64,000 bases of DNA from Nymphaea colorata. Taxonomy: Eukaryota > Streptophyta > Magnoliopsida > Nymphaeales > Nymphaeaceae. Position numbers and translations under genes: made by a program. Under the pieces are notes generated by a model. It was not told where the DNA came from. It ran no database searches and saw nothing but the letters and a program-made list of their open reading frames with translations. Location: the NCBI RefSeq assembly GCF_008831285.2, contig NC_045146.1, forward strand, positions 18,469,149 through 18,533,148. Reading direction: 5' to 3'. Shown one piece after another: positions 11,030-24,600 of the stretch. Every line of letters begins with the position of its first letter. Position 1 is the stretch's first letter.

Positions 11030-13110
11030 TAAAGAATTTGGATCTACATAATCTCTTTCAAATTTGATTTTTAATTTATGTTTAAAATATTGTATATGGT
11101 TTCTAATAGTCGATTTTAATGCTTGAATTATATTTTGAGTTTTATCATTTCAAGCATCCTATTTCTGTCTTATAATTATGATCTCTTTGAAATTTAATTT
11201 TCAATTTTTAGTTACTTATCTATAACTTCATATTTCAGTTGTTTAATTTCCTTTCTTCCTTCGGTTTTTTCCTTAAATATTTAATTTCCTTTTCAATCTT
11301 CATTTTTTGACTATGTGTAAGTAACTTCTTTAAATTTCGGTTTTTAATTAAGGTTCAAATCTCAAGACTTTTGCAGTTGAAATACTACATATATAGCTTT
11401 TTACCTCATGTGCTTCATTCTTGGTAGGACCTAGCTCCCGTATAGGCAACAGCCCAGTCTCGCCTAACCCCTGCTTAGTCCTAGTGTGGGTCCTAAGTGG
11501 GCTCGTATCAATTCTCTAGTCAGTTTTTGTAATCTTTTTTTATATTCAATTGTTTAGTTTTAGTTTTTTCACTTAAACTTTATGTTTGTTGTTGAAAGTC
11601 CATGTTGAATGAATTCTTTTATAAATTTTATAGATTTAGCCGCCCCATTTGAAATTTTTATGTTTTTGATTGCAAGTTTAGATTGAAAGAGTTTTTTTGT
11701 AAATTTTAATTTTTAGTTTAAGTTTAAGCTTCAAAGAACTTGAAATTAGTAGGCTTTACTATTCTTCCAAATTTGATTTTAAATTTGTGTTCAAATATTT
11801 AATCTGAATTCTGAATATTGAGCATTTTTTATTAGTTTTAAAGTTTAATGCTTGAATTGTACTCGGAGTTTTATCGTTTTCATTGTTCTTATTTCTAGGC
11901 AGTTGTAACTTTTTTTTTTATAGAAATATGATCTTTTTGAAATATTCAATTTTTGGTTACTTGTCTTGTCTTCATACTGTAGTTTTTTTGTCTTAGCTTT
12001 TTAATTTTCATTTTCTATTTTCATCTTTTTGATATTGGCATGTTCTTAATTGATGGTTCACTTTAAGTAACTCCTTTAAATTTGAGTTTTTATTTAATGT
12101 ATAATCTCAAGATTTTTTCGTAGTTGAAAGACTACATGTATAACTATTTACCTAATTTCATTCACTAAAATTTCAATTTTTGTGTTCTTTTCTTTATGTT
12201 CAACCTTTTAATCTTGGTTTTCTCACTTAAAATTTTCATGTTTATGGTTGAAAGTCTCTGTTGATTGAACTTTTTTGTGAAATTTTTAATTGTGGCTTTC
12301 TGGCTTAATTTTTTCATAATTTTGGTTGAAAGTTTATATTAAAGGAACTTTTTATGAATTTTAGTTTTTGGTTTAAGTTTAAATTTCAAAAAGTTTGATT
12401 TTAGAATGATTTTCTATTCTTGTGATTCTAAATTTATGTTCAAATATTAAATTTGAATTCTGAATATTGAACTTTTATTTTATTATATTTGAATTTTAAT
12501 ATGCCTGTGTTTCACTTTGAGTTTTATCGTTCCATGCGTACTAATTTTATATGATAGTTGCAACACTTTTATAGAAATTTGTCTTCATTGAAGCTTAATT
12601 TGCAATTTTTTTAAATTTTCACTAAAATTTCAAAGTTGTTGTTTTTCTTATGCTGCTTTTTAGTTTAAGGTTTCACACTTAAAACTTACATGTTTATGGT
12701 TGAAAGTTTATGTGGAATGAACTTTTTTATGAATTTCAATTTTCAGTTTATGTTTTGGTTTCAAAGAATTTGAAGTTAGAATGCTTTGCTATTCTTCCAA
12801 ATTCGGATAAAATATTGGGCCTTTTTATAGAAATATAACCTCTTCGAAATTTAATTTTCAAAATTTTGTTATATTGTCTATAGACTTCAATTGTTTAATT
12901 TTGATGCTTTGTTATTATTTATCCCTTTATTTGATAAGTTTCTTCAAGTGAAATTCTCTTTTTTAAAAATTTTTCTTAGATTTTTTAATTTCTATTTTCT
13001 TGAAATTCAATTTGTAAATTTTTTTGGTATTGCTCTTTTGAGGGTAGTCGTTTTTTATATTTGGGTGAATAACCTGAGAGAAATGAGCGGCTGCGCTAAA
13101 TTCTTGTTAG
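11030..13110. repeat. Degenerate AT-rich tandem array, period about 0.65 kb
   Basis: The same succession of blocks recurs three times or more. A TGGTTGAAAG-type block occurs near 11590, 12246 and 12695. A GAGTTTTATC block occurs near 11133, 11868 and 12511. An AAATACTACAT/AAGACTACATG block occurs near 11380 and 12128. Spacing is roughly 650-730 bp, with a shorter third unit near 450 bp. The array is over 75 percent A+T, has no open frame worth noting, and looks like decayed satellite-like DNA. Confidence 0.75.
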
Positions 13111-13709
13111 GGGTTTTAAGATAAAAACCACGTTAACTCAAGGAGTCAAGTTCAGTGAACTCAAACTCAACTCAACTAAACAAACAAGTTTAGTTGTCTT
13201 CTCAAACTTGAGTTGCTCGGCCATTGTTCACCCTTAATTGCCTGACAAAATTGTGTGTATGATATATGAAGTTAGTTAAACAACAATCAATTTCCGAAAG
13301 CAACAAAATCGTTAACATAAGATTTTTATGGCTTTTAAAAGATCAATGGTAAGTCTTATTTCATATACAATTCAACATTGCTGGCTCTTATCAAATGTTA
13401 TCAGAATTGGCTGCGTACTGCTTGATGTGTACTAGCATCGCGGATTAAAATGTGCTCGAAAAGGATAGTATTTCTTTTGTTAGATTTATTGGAACATTGT
13501 CACTTAAATTTCGACAGAAAAATTAGAGACTCGCCAATATTTTGGTACTTACGAAATGTTCATGTCTCGAACTTCCATTGTTTTATTTTGCAAATCCGCT
13601 ATATTCTATATGTATGAATGCTGCTTACAAAGAACTGACTGGTTGAGCCAAGCAAACTGAGACAAAAAAGTTAGTTTAGACATGAGAAGGCGCTTCTTCA
13701 TCAGAAAAG

Positions 13710-13741
<32 letters not shown>

Positions 13742-14470
13742 GGGTGGGTATTGCTTCATTAACAGCGTATTTTTGAAAACTCTATATACTCTGGTGCAGA
13801 TGGCAGGTAGAAGTTGTAATAGATTACCGAGAGCAATCGGTAAAAGAGATTTCCACCAAAGATTAATAATTGATCCACTGCACGATGCCTGGTTAATCTT
13901 TTTCGTGCTCTAGGACTTTAAGAGCATTTTTTCTGCAAAGTTCACCATATAAACATGATCTTCACCACTTAAAACCACTAAACGAGACGGGAAAACTATG
14001 TTTTTCCAATGCATAGGAAGGATTTGACAAGCAAAGATGGTTGACGTTTAATTTCTCGTAGAATAAATTTCAACCTCAGCAGATCTAGAGAGATGGGTTA
14101 AACGCAGTTTGAGACTGGCTTTTGAGGCTTCTCTTTTCCTTCTTATCATCTGCCAGATGTTTTGAAGATGGAAGAAAAAGAAATAAGAAAAGAAAGTCGG
14201 AGAGAAAAAAATGAAGGTGAAAATGAGTTCCAAAATGAAATTGGTTGAACCCAAGTAATGGTTACGAAGAAAAAAAAGAAAAAGAAACGCTACAAACAAG
14301 AGTGGATTCGTTGATGTGTGGGAAGGCGGATGTCGGTGAAAGTGTATGTCGAAGAAGATCGTGTTCCACCGACGTTCAGATATGAACGTTGATGCAAACC
14401 AACATTCAACAACGCGTGCCAGAGAATGTCTTGTAATTCAGCTTTTGCCAACGGCTGTCGAGAGAATGTT
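13111..14470. other. Intergenic sequence with a small ACTC-rich repeat and an (AT)n tract
   Basis: At about 13130-13240 there is a run of ACTCAA/ACTTGAG motifs ending in GTTCACCCTTA, like the end of the GAGCTC-rich element family seen at 33613. An (AT)n tract lies at 13711-13739. No gene was seen. The purine-rich stretch at 14160-14290 is not convincingly coding. Confidence 0.45.
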
Positions 14471-14523
14471 GGTAAAAGTTAACCTTTTACTGACAGTGAC
14501 AGGTATTGAGGTTAACTTTTACC
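14471..14523. repeat. Perfect 14-bp inverted repeat (hairpin)
   Basis: GGTAAAAGTTAACC at 14471-14484 is the exact complement of GGTTAACTTTTACC at 14510-14523, separated by 25 bases. The right arm is followed by further T-rich text, but no T-run typical of a polymerase III terminator. It could be part of a decayed transposon end. No function is evident. Confidence 0.85.
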
Positions 14524-15965
14524 TATGCGTTTCACTGTTTTACTGACGTTTTCCACTGAGATTTTTCGTTAGTTAGTGAAAAGAGAAGAGAGAGAAAGTG
14601 GGGGTTAAAAAGGTATTTCTAAAATGAGATTGGCTACACTTATATATACATCTATAAAAGGTAACATTTTGCATGTGACAATGTTTTTGGTGAATCCGGC
14701 CATATGAATGAATCCGAGGTCAGCGAAAGCATTTGCATCTAAAATATATGCAGTTGTGTGTAAACAATCTAAAATATATGCAAACATAAAAAAAATGATC
14801 CATGATATCCTTACAGTCGCTAGTTGTTAGCATCTACCTTAAATGGTGGTAGATTCGTAGAACATTTTTACCTAATGTTTCTTGAATCTGATCCAATTTT
14901 TAGAACTTGTTCATGAGACAGTACTAATTTGTCACTATTACCGAGCAGATTTCACAGGTTTTTAAAGGCAATCTGCTTGTGACTTACGAGTAGAAGAGTT
15001 GTTAAAATTATGCTGGTGGTTTGTGACTTTGGTCGCAGCACTAGTCTGTTTGAGATTATGTTGGTTATTGTTTACGGCGAATAACAAGCTTAACATAAAA
15101 TACTTAAAGTTTTTTGCTTCTTGGTACAAACATTCGTAGCTACTAATTACCAACCTATCTCAGTTGACTAATTCAGAAAATATGTTACTCATGCAGAGGC
15201 ATATCTACCACAATGTCGTTGGGAGCTGCACTCATAGTTGATATCTGCCTCAGATCAAGATTCTCGAGATCTGTAAGACCAACTAGTTGCAGAATGCAGA
15301 ATTAAAATGCCTTTGGTATCTAACTGCAGTACTGCTCATGCATGTGATTAACATCGGGAATTGACAATATCTTTCTCAAGCGATTGCTGGAAAGAGTTGG
15401 TAGTTCTATTAAGTAATGTAAACAAACTCGCCATGATGAACACACTGTCAATGAATTCACGTAGTACAATAGTTAAGTGCATGGTCAGTGGCCGTCGTGA
15501 TTTCTAACTTCTCTACAATGCAGTATTCAAGATTTTGACCACATGACTGGACAAAGATTCTTACGTTAGTTGGTGACTTCCAAGATTGAATATTGAAGGC
15601 ACCTGCACAAATTTCTTGGCCAGTACAAGCAAAAAATTAACTTCTTGCAAGTTTCAAGAAGTTTTTAAATGTGTGTATGTGCTGTACGGTCCTTCAGGCC
15701 TTTGGTTGATCAATATTTAATTGGGGCTGATCTGTAGAGCTAGGAAGCAAGCCTACCTAACCATGGCTAATGCTTGGTTTGGTTATTGAATACCCAAAAT
15801 TCCAGCTCGATCGCAGCTTTGGCTCATATCCGGATGAGCTAAGCTTAAGCTTGGCCCCATGCAGATAATCCTAATCCTTGATCAAGCCACTAGCCAGATC
15901 GACTAAAGGGCATGAATTTTTCAAGTTTAATTTGCACTAACAAAAATGTTTATGCTTTCAAGTTT
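14524..15965. other. Intergenic sequence, nothing recognised
   Basis: Mixed-composition sequence with no supported exon, RNA gene or terminal repeat. Confidence 0.5.
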
Positions 15966-16066
15966 GTCCCTTCAGTGACATCTGATAAAATATGAACGAT
16001 GCAGAGAACATGAGCATGGCCCCTGCACAAGGATGCCATGCACAAATAGAGAAATGGATTTCAAGT
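15966..16066 (+). pseudogene. U6 snRNA pseudogene
   Basis: The stretch follows U6 from end to end. It begins GTCCCTTCAGTGACATCTGA, continues GAACGATGCAGAGAACATGA, GCATGGCCCCTGCACAAGGA and GCACAAATAGAGAAATGG. The ACAGAGA-box region reads GCAGAGA, and scattered substitutions affect other conserved positions. Upstream there is neither a plant USE (TCCCACATCG-like) nor a TATA box about 25 bases before the start, and no T-run follows. It is therefore a retroposed or decayed copy rather than a functional spliceosomal U6 gene. Confidence 0.85.
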
Positions 16067-16076
16067 TGTTCAGTGT

Positions 16077-16357
16077 TAGAGGGTGGAGTTTGATTCCTTT
16101 CCTATTGCATATTCCTCGTCTTCAAGGGTATTATCATAATTTATGCGGTGGTGGAGTTCTGCTCGGAACTTAGATCTGAGGTTGCATGTGCTTCCCAAGA
16201 ACTGAGGATCTCAGTAATGTAGATCTTAAATCCATATTAAAAACCATGGAGTTAAGGTTGGATAGGAGGGGAGAACCTTAATTCCATGAATTTGAGATCC
16301 TAGGGTTCTTAGATCACTGCAGATCCAAGATCTGCGGTGAAACAAACACACCCTTAA
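16077..16357. mobile_element. Possible MITE, about 280 bp
   Basis: The left side begins TTAGAGGGTGGAGTTTG and the right side ends CAAACACACCCTTAA, an imperfect inverted complement of it. The interior has repeated GATC-containing motifs (AGATCT, GATCC). GGGTGTGTTTG-type termini are common in plant MITEs. A clear target duplication was not found, so the boundaries and the class are uncertain. Confidence 0.4.
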
Positions 16358-16904
16358 AGAAGTAACAATATCCCTTGTAAGGCACTTCATATAGTTGAAA
16401 AAAAAAAACTCTTGTGCAGCATCCCCATTGCCTAAAAGTTTGTAAATTCAAACAATTTCAAGTTTAGATCATATTTCTTAACAAGTTTTTTCAGAACCAC
16501 TCTTTTTTTTTTTTGACTGGTAGCTCTATTTGTTTAACAGCTGTTTCTGATCTGAAAGGAATATTGAAAAGGCAACGCCAAGAAGAAATCAGGTTAGTTG
16601 GTAATGAATCAGACTGCACATAGGGTGATTCTCCAACATTGAATCAGATTTTTTTTTTTAGGGTGCAACTAATGTTTGTCCTTTACATTTGGGGACCCAT
16701 TCCCCAGCTGGAGGACAAACAGTGATGATCCATAATGGAGGAGTAGTGCTGCAGAGGTAACTTCATTGCCTTCAATGCTCTGGTGGGCCATTCATTCTAC
16801 TGGACCAACACTATTATTTGATCCCCACAATAAATGAAATTTGACTATATCTGTTGATGGACTGGCTTTCACGATTGTCTGATTCATCAGAGCACCAGAA
16901 ATTT

Positions 16905-17050
16905 TTTTTTTTTTAAGGGGGCCAAACTATATTTTACAAAACTTTTAAAACGGTCAAATAACTCTTTTTTTATAAATTATAATTCGTCATCTTTTTTTTC
17001 AAAGTCACATGGGCGGCCATCACTCCTAACAGCCCTCCTTGCCTCGAGCC
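16905..17050. repeat. Dispersed repeat, copy 2
   Basis: A stretch reading AGGGGGCCAAACTATATTTT followed by AT-rich text and then a GC-richer end with GCCCCTGTGC. It resembles the inverse of the element at 2640-2800 and 21425-21600. The match is weaker than between those two. Confidence 0.4.
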
Positions 17051-19332
17051 CCTGTGCAAACAGTTACTAAATTTACTACCCAAGAAACCGCACTTGAGCA
17101 TAGAAACTTAGCCAGGCACACAGTTAGTCGAGCTACTCGAGCTTGATTCCTTTGATAAATGGGAAGAATCCAAATCAAAAGTTGAACTTGTTTCTCTTTT
17201 GTAACTAGTTGGGCTCGAGCTCATTTAGCTCGAATCAATTAGGTTACGGTAGACTTTGTCATCTAAAATATGTAATGTTATGTTAAACAGTTCGAGTCTT
17301 AGAGTGGTCACTGTCACGTTTTATTGCGCTTTATTTCTGAATTGTAAAATGTCTCAAAGCATGCTCTGTGAAAACCCAGGGATGCGGGCACATGGTCCAG
17401 TGGCCTCTCTTAAGGATGGTAGAATAAACTACTTGTCCTTACAATACCATATAAAATTGTTGTACTTCATACTGATTTGCAGAAATGGCTTTTCCTATTT
17501 TAAAATCAGTGAAAGTTTTTCTCAATGCATAGGTTCATTAACCGGCTCAATCGAGCCAAGCTTGAGTGAGTAAACTCGGGTTCAAGTGCTGAGCTTTGAA
17601 TAGGTCAATAAGTGGCTGTTTGGCAGGAACGCTCTAGTGCAAGTGTCTTAGGAATCTACCCTAAAGATTAGTTAGATTTATGAGCACTTACAAAGTGTCT
17701 CTGCTATCAGCCAACCTCTTTAAGACTTTAGCCAAACTTGATCTGGCGAACTTGGCTCAAACTTTGAAAAAATTGTAAAAAGAAATTGCAATTAACCACA
17801 TAAAATAGGTTTTTTGTGTATGACTTCCATATGACTGAAGGTGATGTCATTTTTCTCAATAACAAGTTCTCCATACAGAGGCCAACTTTGATATACAAGA
17901 TATATGTAAGAGAACAATGCTCCAAAAGAATCTAACTTTAGTATAAGATAATATATAAAAGGACAGACCATGAAAGCGAGAACAGATCATCAAGATACCT
18001 TGTGGACCAGCGATAAAGGTTTATAAACCGCGACTAGAGTGCACGATATACTTATACTCGAAGGATATGTGTGATCCACTCCACGGCCAGTCTCATCATT
18101 ACTGGCCCGATCAGTCGTTTCATTTTATACATTTTTACGTTTAATTCTTATAGTTTACCCAAACATTGCGCTTCTTATATGCAAAAACTATAAATATATA
18201 GAAACTTGATATGTTTTTTATGGTTTGAAATTTTTGAAAATAAATGGTCTGTTTACTACGTTTTCAGATATGCAGATTGCGCTTGCAATTTTTTTTCATA
18301 AATACAATCATTTAACAATTAATTTGTAGGATCTGACCAGACAAATTTCGAAATGAGACGGATTTAAGACATTTTTTACTCTCTCTCTCTCTCTCCCTCT
18401 CTCACACACACACATAAAATGATAGAAGGCATTCTTAGCAGCCCAATTGTCAGGAATCAGGACTTGAACCACATGTTTTTATGATTTAGTAAATATGATT
18501 TTTTTAAAGCAATGCAATCGCCGTTTGCCAGATGTTGCAAAGTGGGTAAAATTCGAAAATTTGTTGTTAAAAAACATTTATTAAATTGATATCAGCCATG
18601 GTTTATAGTGGTTTAAGAGATGATTTATGGTTTTTTTAGCAACAACTTTTTAAATTTTAATAAGTAACAAATCATGCATATGGAAGTATTTGACTTTTCC
18701 TAATTTTTTAACATAAGAGAACCGCCAAATGCTGCCAAATAGATAAAAAAAAAAAAAAAACACTAAAGACCATTGCTAAAAGACATTAGCAACAGTCTTT
18801 CGTTTTTTTTTTTAACTACACACAGTTTTAAACGGCGGCTAATCAGATGTCCGGCAGCCGGACGATTTCAATTCCCCTTTATAAAATGTATCGCAATTTA
18901 ACAAACCATGCACTAGTTCTTACGAAATGGCTGATGCAGTCGTAATCTAGTTAATGGCAGATACTTCAAGTGTAACAAAATGAGAAAGTGAAAGTTTGTT
19001 CAGCAGCAGCAGCCATGAAACCTGGTGGTTGTCTTTCGAAGTCAGGAATTTATTATCCATGATTCCTACTCTTCACTCACCTCTTGATGATCGCCAGCCA
19101 AAGGACAACACGGGATGATCCCTATCTACTCTCTTCCCCTCTATACAACTAGCTCACCATGCCACAGGAAATTAATGAACCTAAAACTGGCGTGTACGCC
19201 AAAGGGAGATGGCCAAATCTATGAGACATAGCCATGCATTTGCTCTCACAACAACATGAATTCTGATCTACCAACCTGTCATGGATTGATACTCAATCAA
19301 TGAGGAGTAGCTCTGAGGCTGTAAATGGTTGG

Positions 19333-19366
<34 letters not shown>

Positions 19367-21424
19367 AGCGGTAAATATTGTTTGGGAGTTTTAAACAATG
19401 AAGCTTTATATGGGTAGAAAACGGCAAAGTAGTTTTTTGGCGAGAAACAAAAGAAAAATTTTCAGCAAATTTCAAAACAGTAATTAATTATTTGGGGAGA
19501 AAAAGAAAGGTGGCCAAAAATCTTAAAAGTAGAATGCAAAAAAATGTGAAAATAACAATATGGTAACTAATAGCTGAAAAAGGCACGAAAAGCAGGAAAA
19601 AACGAGAATAAAAAACGTTTTTTCGTCAGTTTTTTTCATAGAGAAACAATGTTTCATTCAAAAAATGCATTTTTTCATGTTTTATTCAGTTGATCAGTTT
19701 TAAACTTTTTAAACGTGTTTTTTTAATAATACATGAGAGAGAGAGAGAAAGAGAGAGGTCGAAAATTAGAGGCATATTTAAGCAAAAAGCAGAAAAGAAT
19801 AGCAGAACGCTTTGGAAGGGAGTCAATTATATTGTAGAATTTAAAAATTTATTACTAAGGGTCATATATATATAACAGCATCGTCCAAAATTGGTTGTTT
19901 TATATAGTGTAACGGTATAGGTATGATCTTAAGAATGTTTTGACGAGAATCCTGCAGTAAGTCTTTTTTTGAGTTCAACATATTCATATATTAACAAAAT
20001 ATGAACAGCTCTTGCGACATTCAAATTTTTAATGGTGAAAAAATAAGTGTTCTTTTCTTAAAAACAACTTCAATTAAGATGTATTTTACGTCGGATTAGT
20101 ATTTATTAATATAGTAGAATGTTTATATTTTGTTTAAAGTCAATTTTATCAAGGATTTAAGAGGCCTGATTTTGTACGTGATCAAGATATACCAATTTCC
20201 CCAATTGCCATTTCTTAGACTTTATCTTTCTAGAGAGAGAGAGAGAGAGAGAGGAGGGGAAGAAAAGGAAGCGTATACAACACGCCACCCAGCCCGGACC
20301 GGTTGTTACCTACCACTTGGAGAGAGAAGGAGGGAGAGAGAGAGAGAGGAAATAAATTTAATACAGATCCAGATCGTAGCGACTGTATTGAGTCATGTGC
20401 TTGTATCCCAACTCATTGGTTTATGTGGACATGCACGTGCACCAAACGGAATCATTTTTGGATCTTAGTTTTCTCTTTCAAGCCACAAACAAACAGAACT
20501 GAAAATATTTTCTTAATTATTATAAGTTTATCTCACAACAATACCAACGTCTTGCCAATGGAAACAAACAAACTGAAAATATTTATTAATTATAAAAGAT
20601 TTATGTCACAACGATACTGGTATCTGCTTTCAGGGTTCGGGTTCGAAATGTACAACGAGTGAGTCGAGCTCGAGTTCAACTCCATAAAACTCTATGTCAT
20701 GTACCTTCAGATTGACTATTTATTCATTAAATATTTTATTACAAATTTTACATTTTTCATGTTAAAACCTGCCAAAAAAATGCCTGCACACTTGAACCAA
20801 AAAAAAAAATCAGGAGCGTTATTATAGATGGATTAGAATATGATATCATGTTGAATAATGTATAGATTCTTATCGGTCTTCAAAATGAACGGCGGAGAAG
20901 TTAGATCTCCTTTATAACCTGATCCTACACCCGATCGGCGCGAGAAAAATGTGCCACCAGCTCGTCCCGAACTGAAGCAATCGCTTTCAATGGCGATCTC
21001 AGCCGATTTCCTTCTTTTCTCTGGTCCCCCAGTTTTAAAACGCATGAGGCCCAGTATGTCATTACGTAGAAATGGGTGCACCAGCAGTGAAAGCAAAGAG
21101 TAATAGATTGCCAGCCAAATGTGGTCCTCAACAAGGAAGCATCGACAAGCAAAGTTTTTATCTAGTGGTGCCCTTTTGGTGTATTTTCATTTTTCCATTT
21201 TATTTTTCAAAAAATTTTATACTATCAGGTTGCTCTTAAGTAGACCTTTATCATATATATATATATATATAGAAAGAGAAAGAGAGAGAGAGAAAGGCCA
21301 TACATCAAACCAGGGCCTTTTATGTGGACAGCCCTTACATTTTTAAGTTCTTTAATGCCTTGCTCCTCTTCTACCATTGCCAGCAGCTTGCCCGAGCTTG
21401 AAGGAAAGGGGACAGGGGTGGACC
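17051..21424. other. Long intergenic stretch with microsatellites
   Basis: No supported gene. It contains several simple repeats: CT/CA at 18380-18413, AT at 19336-19363, GA near 19736-19757, 20231-20253 and 20331-20348, and AT plus GA at 21252-21290. A moderately GC-rich patch at 20880-21120 has no recognisable protein. Short open frames here come from the GA and TA tracts. Confidence 0.5.
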
Positions 21425-21600
21425 CAAAGGGGGACCTGCATGGGCTCTGGTCCCTTCTCAATTTTTTTTTTAAATTACTTGTAAATTTTAGAAAATTTTA
21501 TTGTCTTTCATAAAAATTTTGAAAAATGATATTTCGGCCTATGTCAAAATCTAAAAACTTTAGTTCGGTCCTCACATGAAAAACTTTTGAATCCGCACCT
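21425..21600. repeat. Dispersed repeat, copy 3 (resembles 2640-2800)
   Basis: It shares with 2640-2800 the block TTAAATTACTTGTAAATTTT, then a TTTTGAAAAATGATATTTC-like block, a GTCAAAAT block, and CCTC..CATGAAAAA near the end. The copies are roughly 80 percent alike by eye and in the same orientation. Confidence 0.65.
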
Positions 21601-24600
21601 AAAGGGAGAGGTCGCGCAGCACGGCAGCTCCTCTACCCAAATAAAATTTTGTCTTTGTCATTTTTTTTCCTGAATCTTTCTCTCCTTAGTTTTCTTTCCT
21701 ATCCAAACACAGTTTCGTCTAATCATTTTCTTTCTCTAATCCTTATCTAGACACCCTCTGTTCCCAATCATTTCCTTGTGTTTCCCACGTCTGTTTTCCT
21801 TCACAATCCAAACGTTGCTTAAGAAAGTGGTTCAGATTCAGGACAAGTGTTTGACAGAAACTGAGTAAGTTTAGTTGATCCCTCTGGATAACAAGATAAA
21901 AAGTTCTGCGTTCGATTCCAAATCTGAACATGATCAGGACCCGGATCCATATAGGGGCAAAAGGCTGAGTTTGGACTAGTTGGTAATCCGGATCTGGTTT
22001 CAGACAATGTCATTCAAACGGTTCGACCCAAGTGATCTGAACCAGCTTTGTGGCATTGAATCCAACCCGCTTACACCCCTATTATTGAGGATTACATTGG
22101 ATCCCCATAATGGAACTATGTCAAATGTTGACATGTTGCATATGCATTTTTATGTACCAATACTGTGGTGAGCTCTATGAGCTATTCCTTAGTCATCACA
22201 TCATTTTCCCATTGAATTAAAGGACAGACTCCTTTCCAATTACTACTTTTTTTAGACAACTCAAACATTTCTTATGAATTTAGTATGAAGTATGAAGGAA
22301 TATTTCCTTGCACCGGACGATCGAAGGAATATTTCATGTGCACGTAACATAAGTTAAGAATGTGATTGAACTGTCTATTCTTAGCAAACGAAGAGAGAGA
22401 GAGAGAGAGTGTGTGCTTCCTCTTCATTGTATGTTAGTCAATATAAAACAAAAAGCCTTTGAAGTTAGGGGTGAGGAAAAGTAAAAAGCTATCCCCAAAG
22501 TCAAGTATAAGTTGCCATTTATCTTTGGTAACCAAGTTATAGAGAGAGAGAGAGAGAAATTGGTAAAAACGAGGCACTTAGGTCAGGGATAAAAACCAAA
22601 TTCATGCATTGATTTTTTTGTCAAAAGACTATTTTAGATAAAATATAAATGTCTTAGTATGTTTATAAAAACTATTTGATATAAAACTTGCTTTGATTCA
22701 AATTGTTTCAATGAAAAATGTTGATTTCTTTTATTATCATGTCATGGGGACCATTCCTTTTTGCTTATTATAAGAACACCATTCAAGTCTAACAAATGAT
22801 CAACTTAGAATATGTTTTGCATCAACACATTTTAACATCATATCAATAAGGTTAGATTGCTAAAGAACATTTCAAAAATCAAAATGTCTGGTTTCTATCC
22901 CGGACATAAGTGTCTGGTTTTTACCAATTTCACACACACACACATATATATGCCAAAAAAATAATTCTTCCAGCTACTTACTTTCAAAATGTTGAAAGTT
23001 GCCAAACCCTTTTCTTCGTGTACATTCACATTCACATGGAATGTGTGTAACACATAGAGAGAGAGAGAGAGCTAAGATGAAGTTTCTTTGCAAAGAAAGA
23101 ACCAAAAGTTGGAAGAAACAGTCAAAAACTTGTTTTGTTTCTATGAACCCAACAAATATATTTGGTAAAAGGAATATGACACTTCTGTCACTTGGCTGTG
23201 GCAGCTAGTTGTCATGATATGCTCTTGAAATTGACCCGATAGACTGGCCACATGTCATGAGCTCAGCCCATCTACCAAGGCTTTGAACTCGGAACTTTCA
23301 AGAAGAGGCCAAGAACTCAATACCCAGGTGATCTTCATTGTGGGAACAAAGCCTACTGGAAAGTAAAGATTCCAAGTGCAGTTTCAAGCTGCTGCTTTTT
23401 CTTCAAGAACTTCTTGGCGTGTCAGGATTAATGGCATAGTTTATAAACTTTAGCAGATGCTTGTTCATATTTTACGCAAAGTTCTAAAAGGGTACAGGGA
23501 TTTTTTCTTAATTGGGACAAAAGTAAATGTAATTTTAGCCATTTTTCTATTCTGACTTGATCTTCATTATATTTAGCTATCCAACTTGCTTAATTGATAC
23601 ACAAGATCTTAATGGCATCCGTTTGTACAAACCTTTCTGCTAATGATCCATCTATTTGGCTGTTTCAGACAAATTTGCCATCCTGAACATGGAGGCAATC
23701 TCCCATTCCTTTCCTCTAAATCTTTATTTTTGTCATATCCAACCAATGCGCCAATTTACTTAACATCATTATCCAAGTCATTGATGCCAACATGTGCAGA
23801 ACTTGCTAGATTTGGCGCTATCTTTTGTTGGTTTATATATATATAATTGTTAGAAATTTATGCCAATTTGCAAAAAACGAAAGGGTCGCAGTCATTGGCA
23901 AAGCAATTTCCCAGAACCATGAGCGGTAGCACCTGCTGAGTATTGGCGCCCTTTGGACCTGAAACTGAAAGTACACACAAAACTTTTGCTCTGAGGATGA
24001 TAGGTTCAACCCTAGGCGTCCTTAATTTTATCAAGAATTGTAGTGTCTTAGGGGGTGTTTGGCAACAGAAATATTAGCACGGTGTTTGATGAACTTGGTA
24101 CAAAAATTGGAGCAGATTCATGAAGCACTGTTCTATCAATCTGCGTCTCAATCTTTGTAACAGATTCATTGAATATTGTGTTAGTAACACACACTTAGGA
24201 GGCATTGCCTTCTTGGAATACCTTGTTTTTAGAATACACATTTCAAGAACATGATGGTCCTCAAAAGCCATGTGTGTGTATGATGATATATAGCATTCTA
24301 ATTTTTATATGCAAAAACATCATGCATAATCACCTTGTGCTTTTGTGAGAGTGCTTCGAAGAAGATTCATGGTACAATTTTTATGGTTTTCCATGAACCT
24401 GCCTTAATTTTTAGGATAGACACTTAGAACAGTGATGTTTCTATTACTGTTGCTAAGGGTCCTATGAGTATTGTTCCATGTATTTGTCCCAAAAATTGAA
24501 TTTACCCCAACTTTTTAGACAGATACATGAAACAGCAACATATTGTTATTATGTTCAAATGACCTCTCGAAAAAGTTGTATCCAAATGGATCCAATGAAA

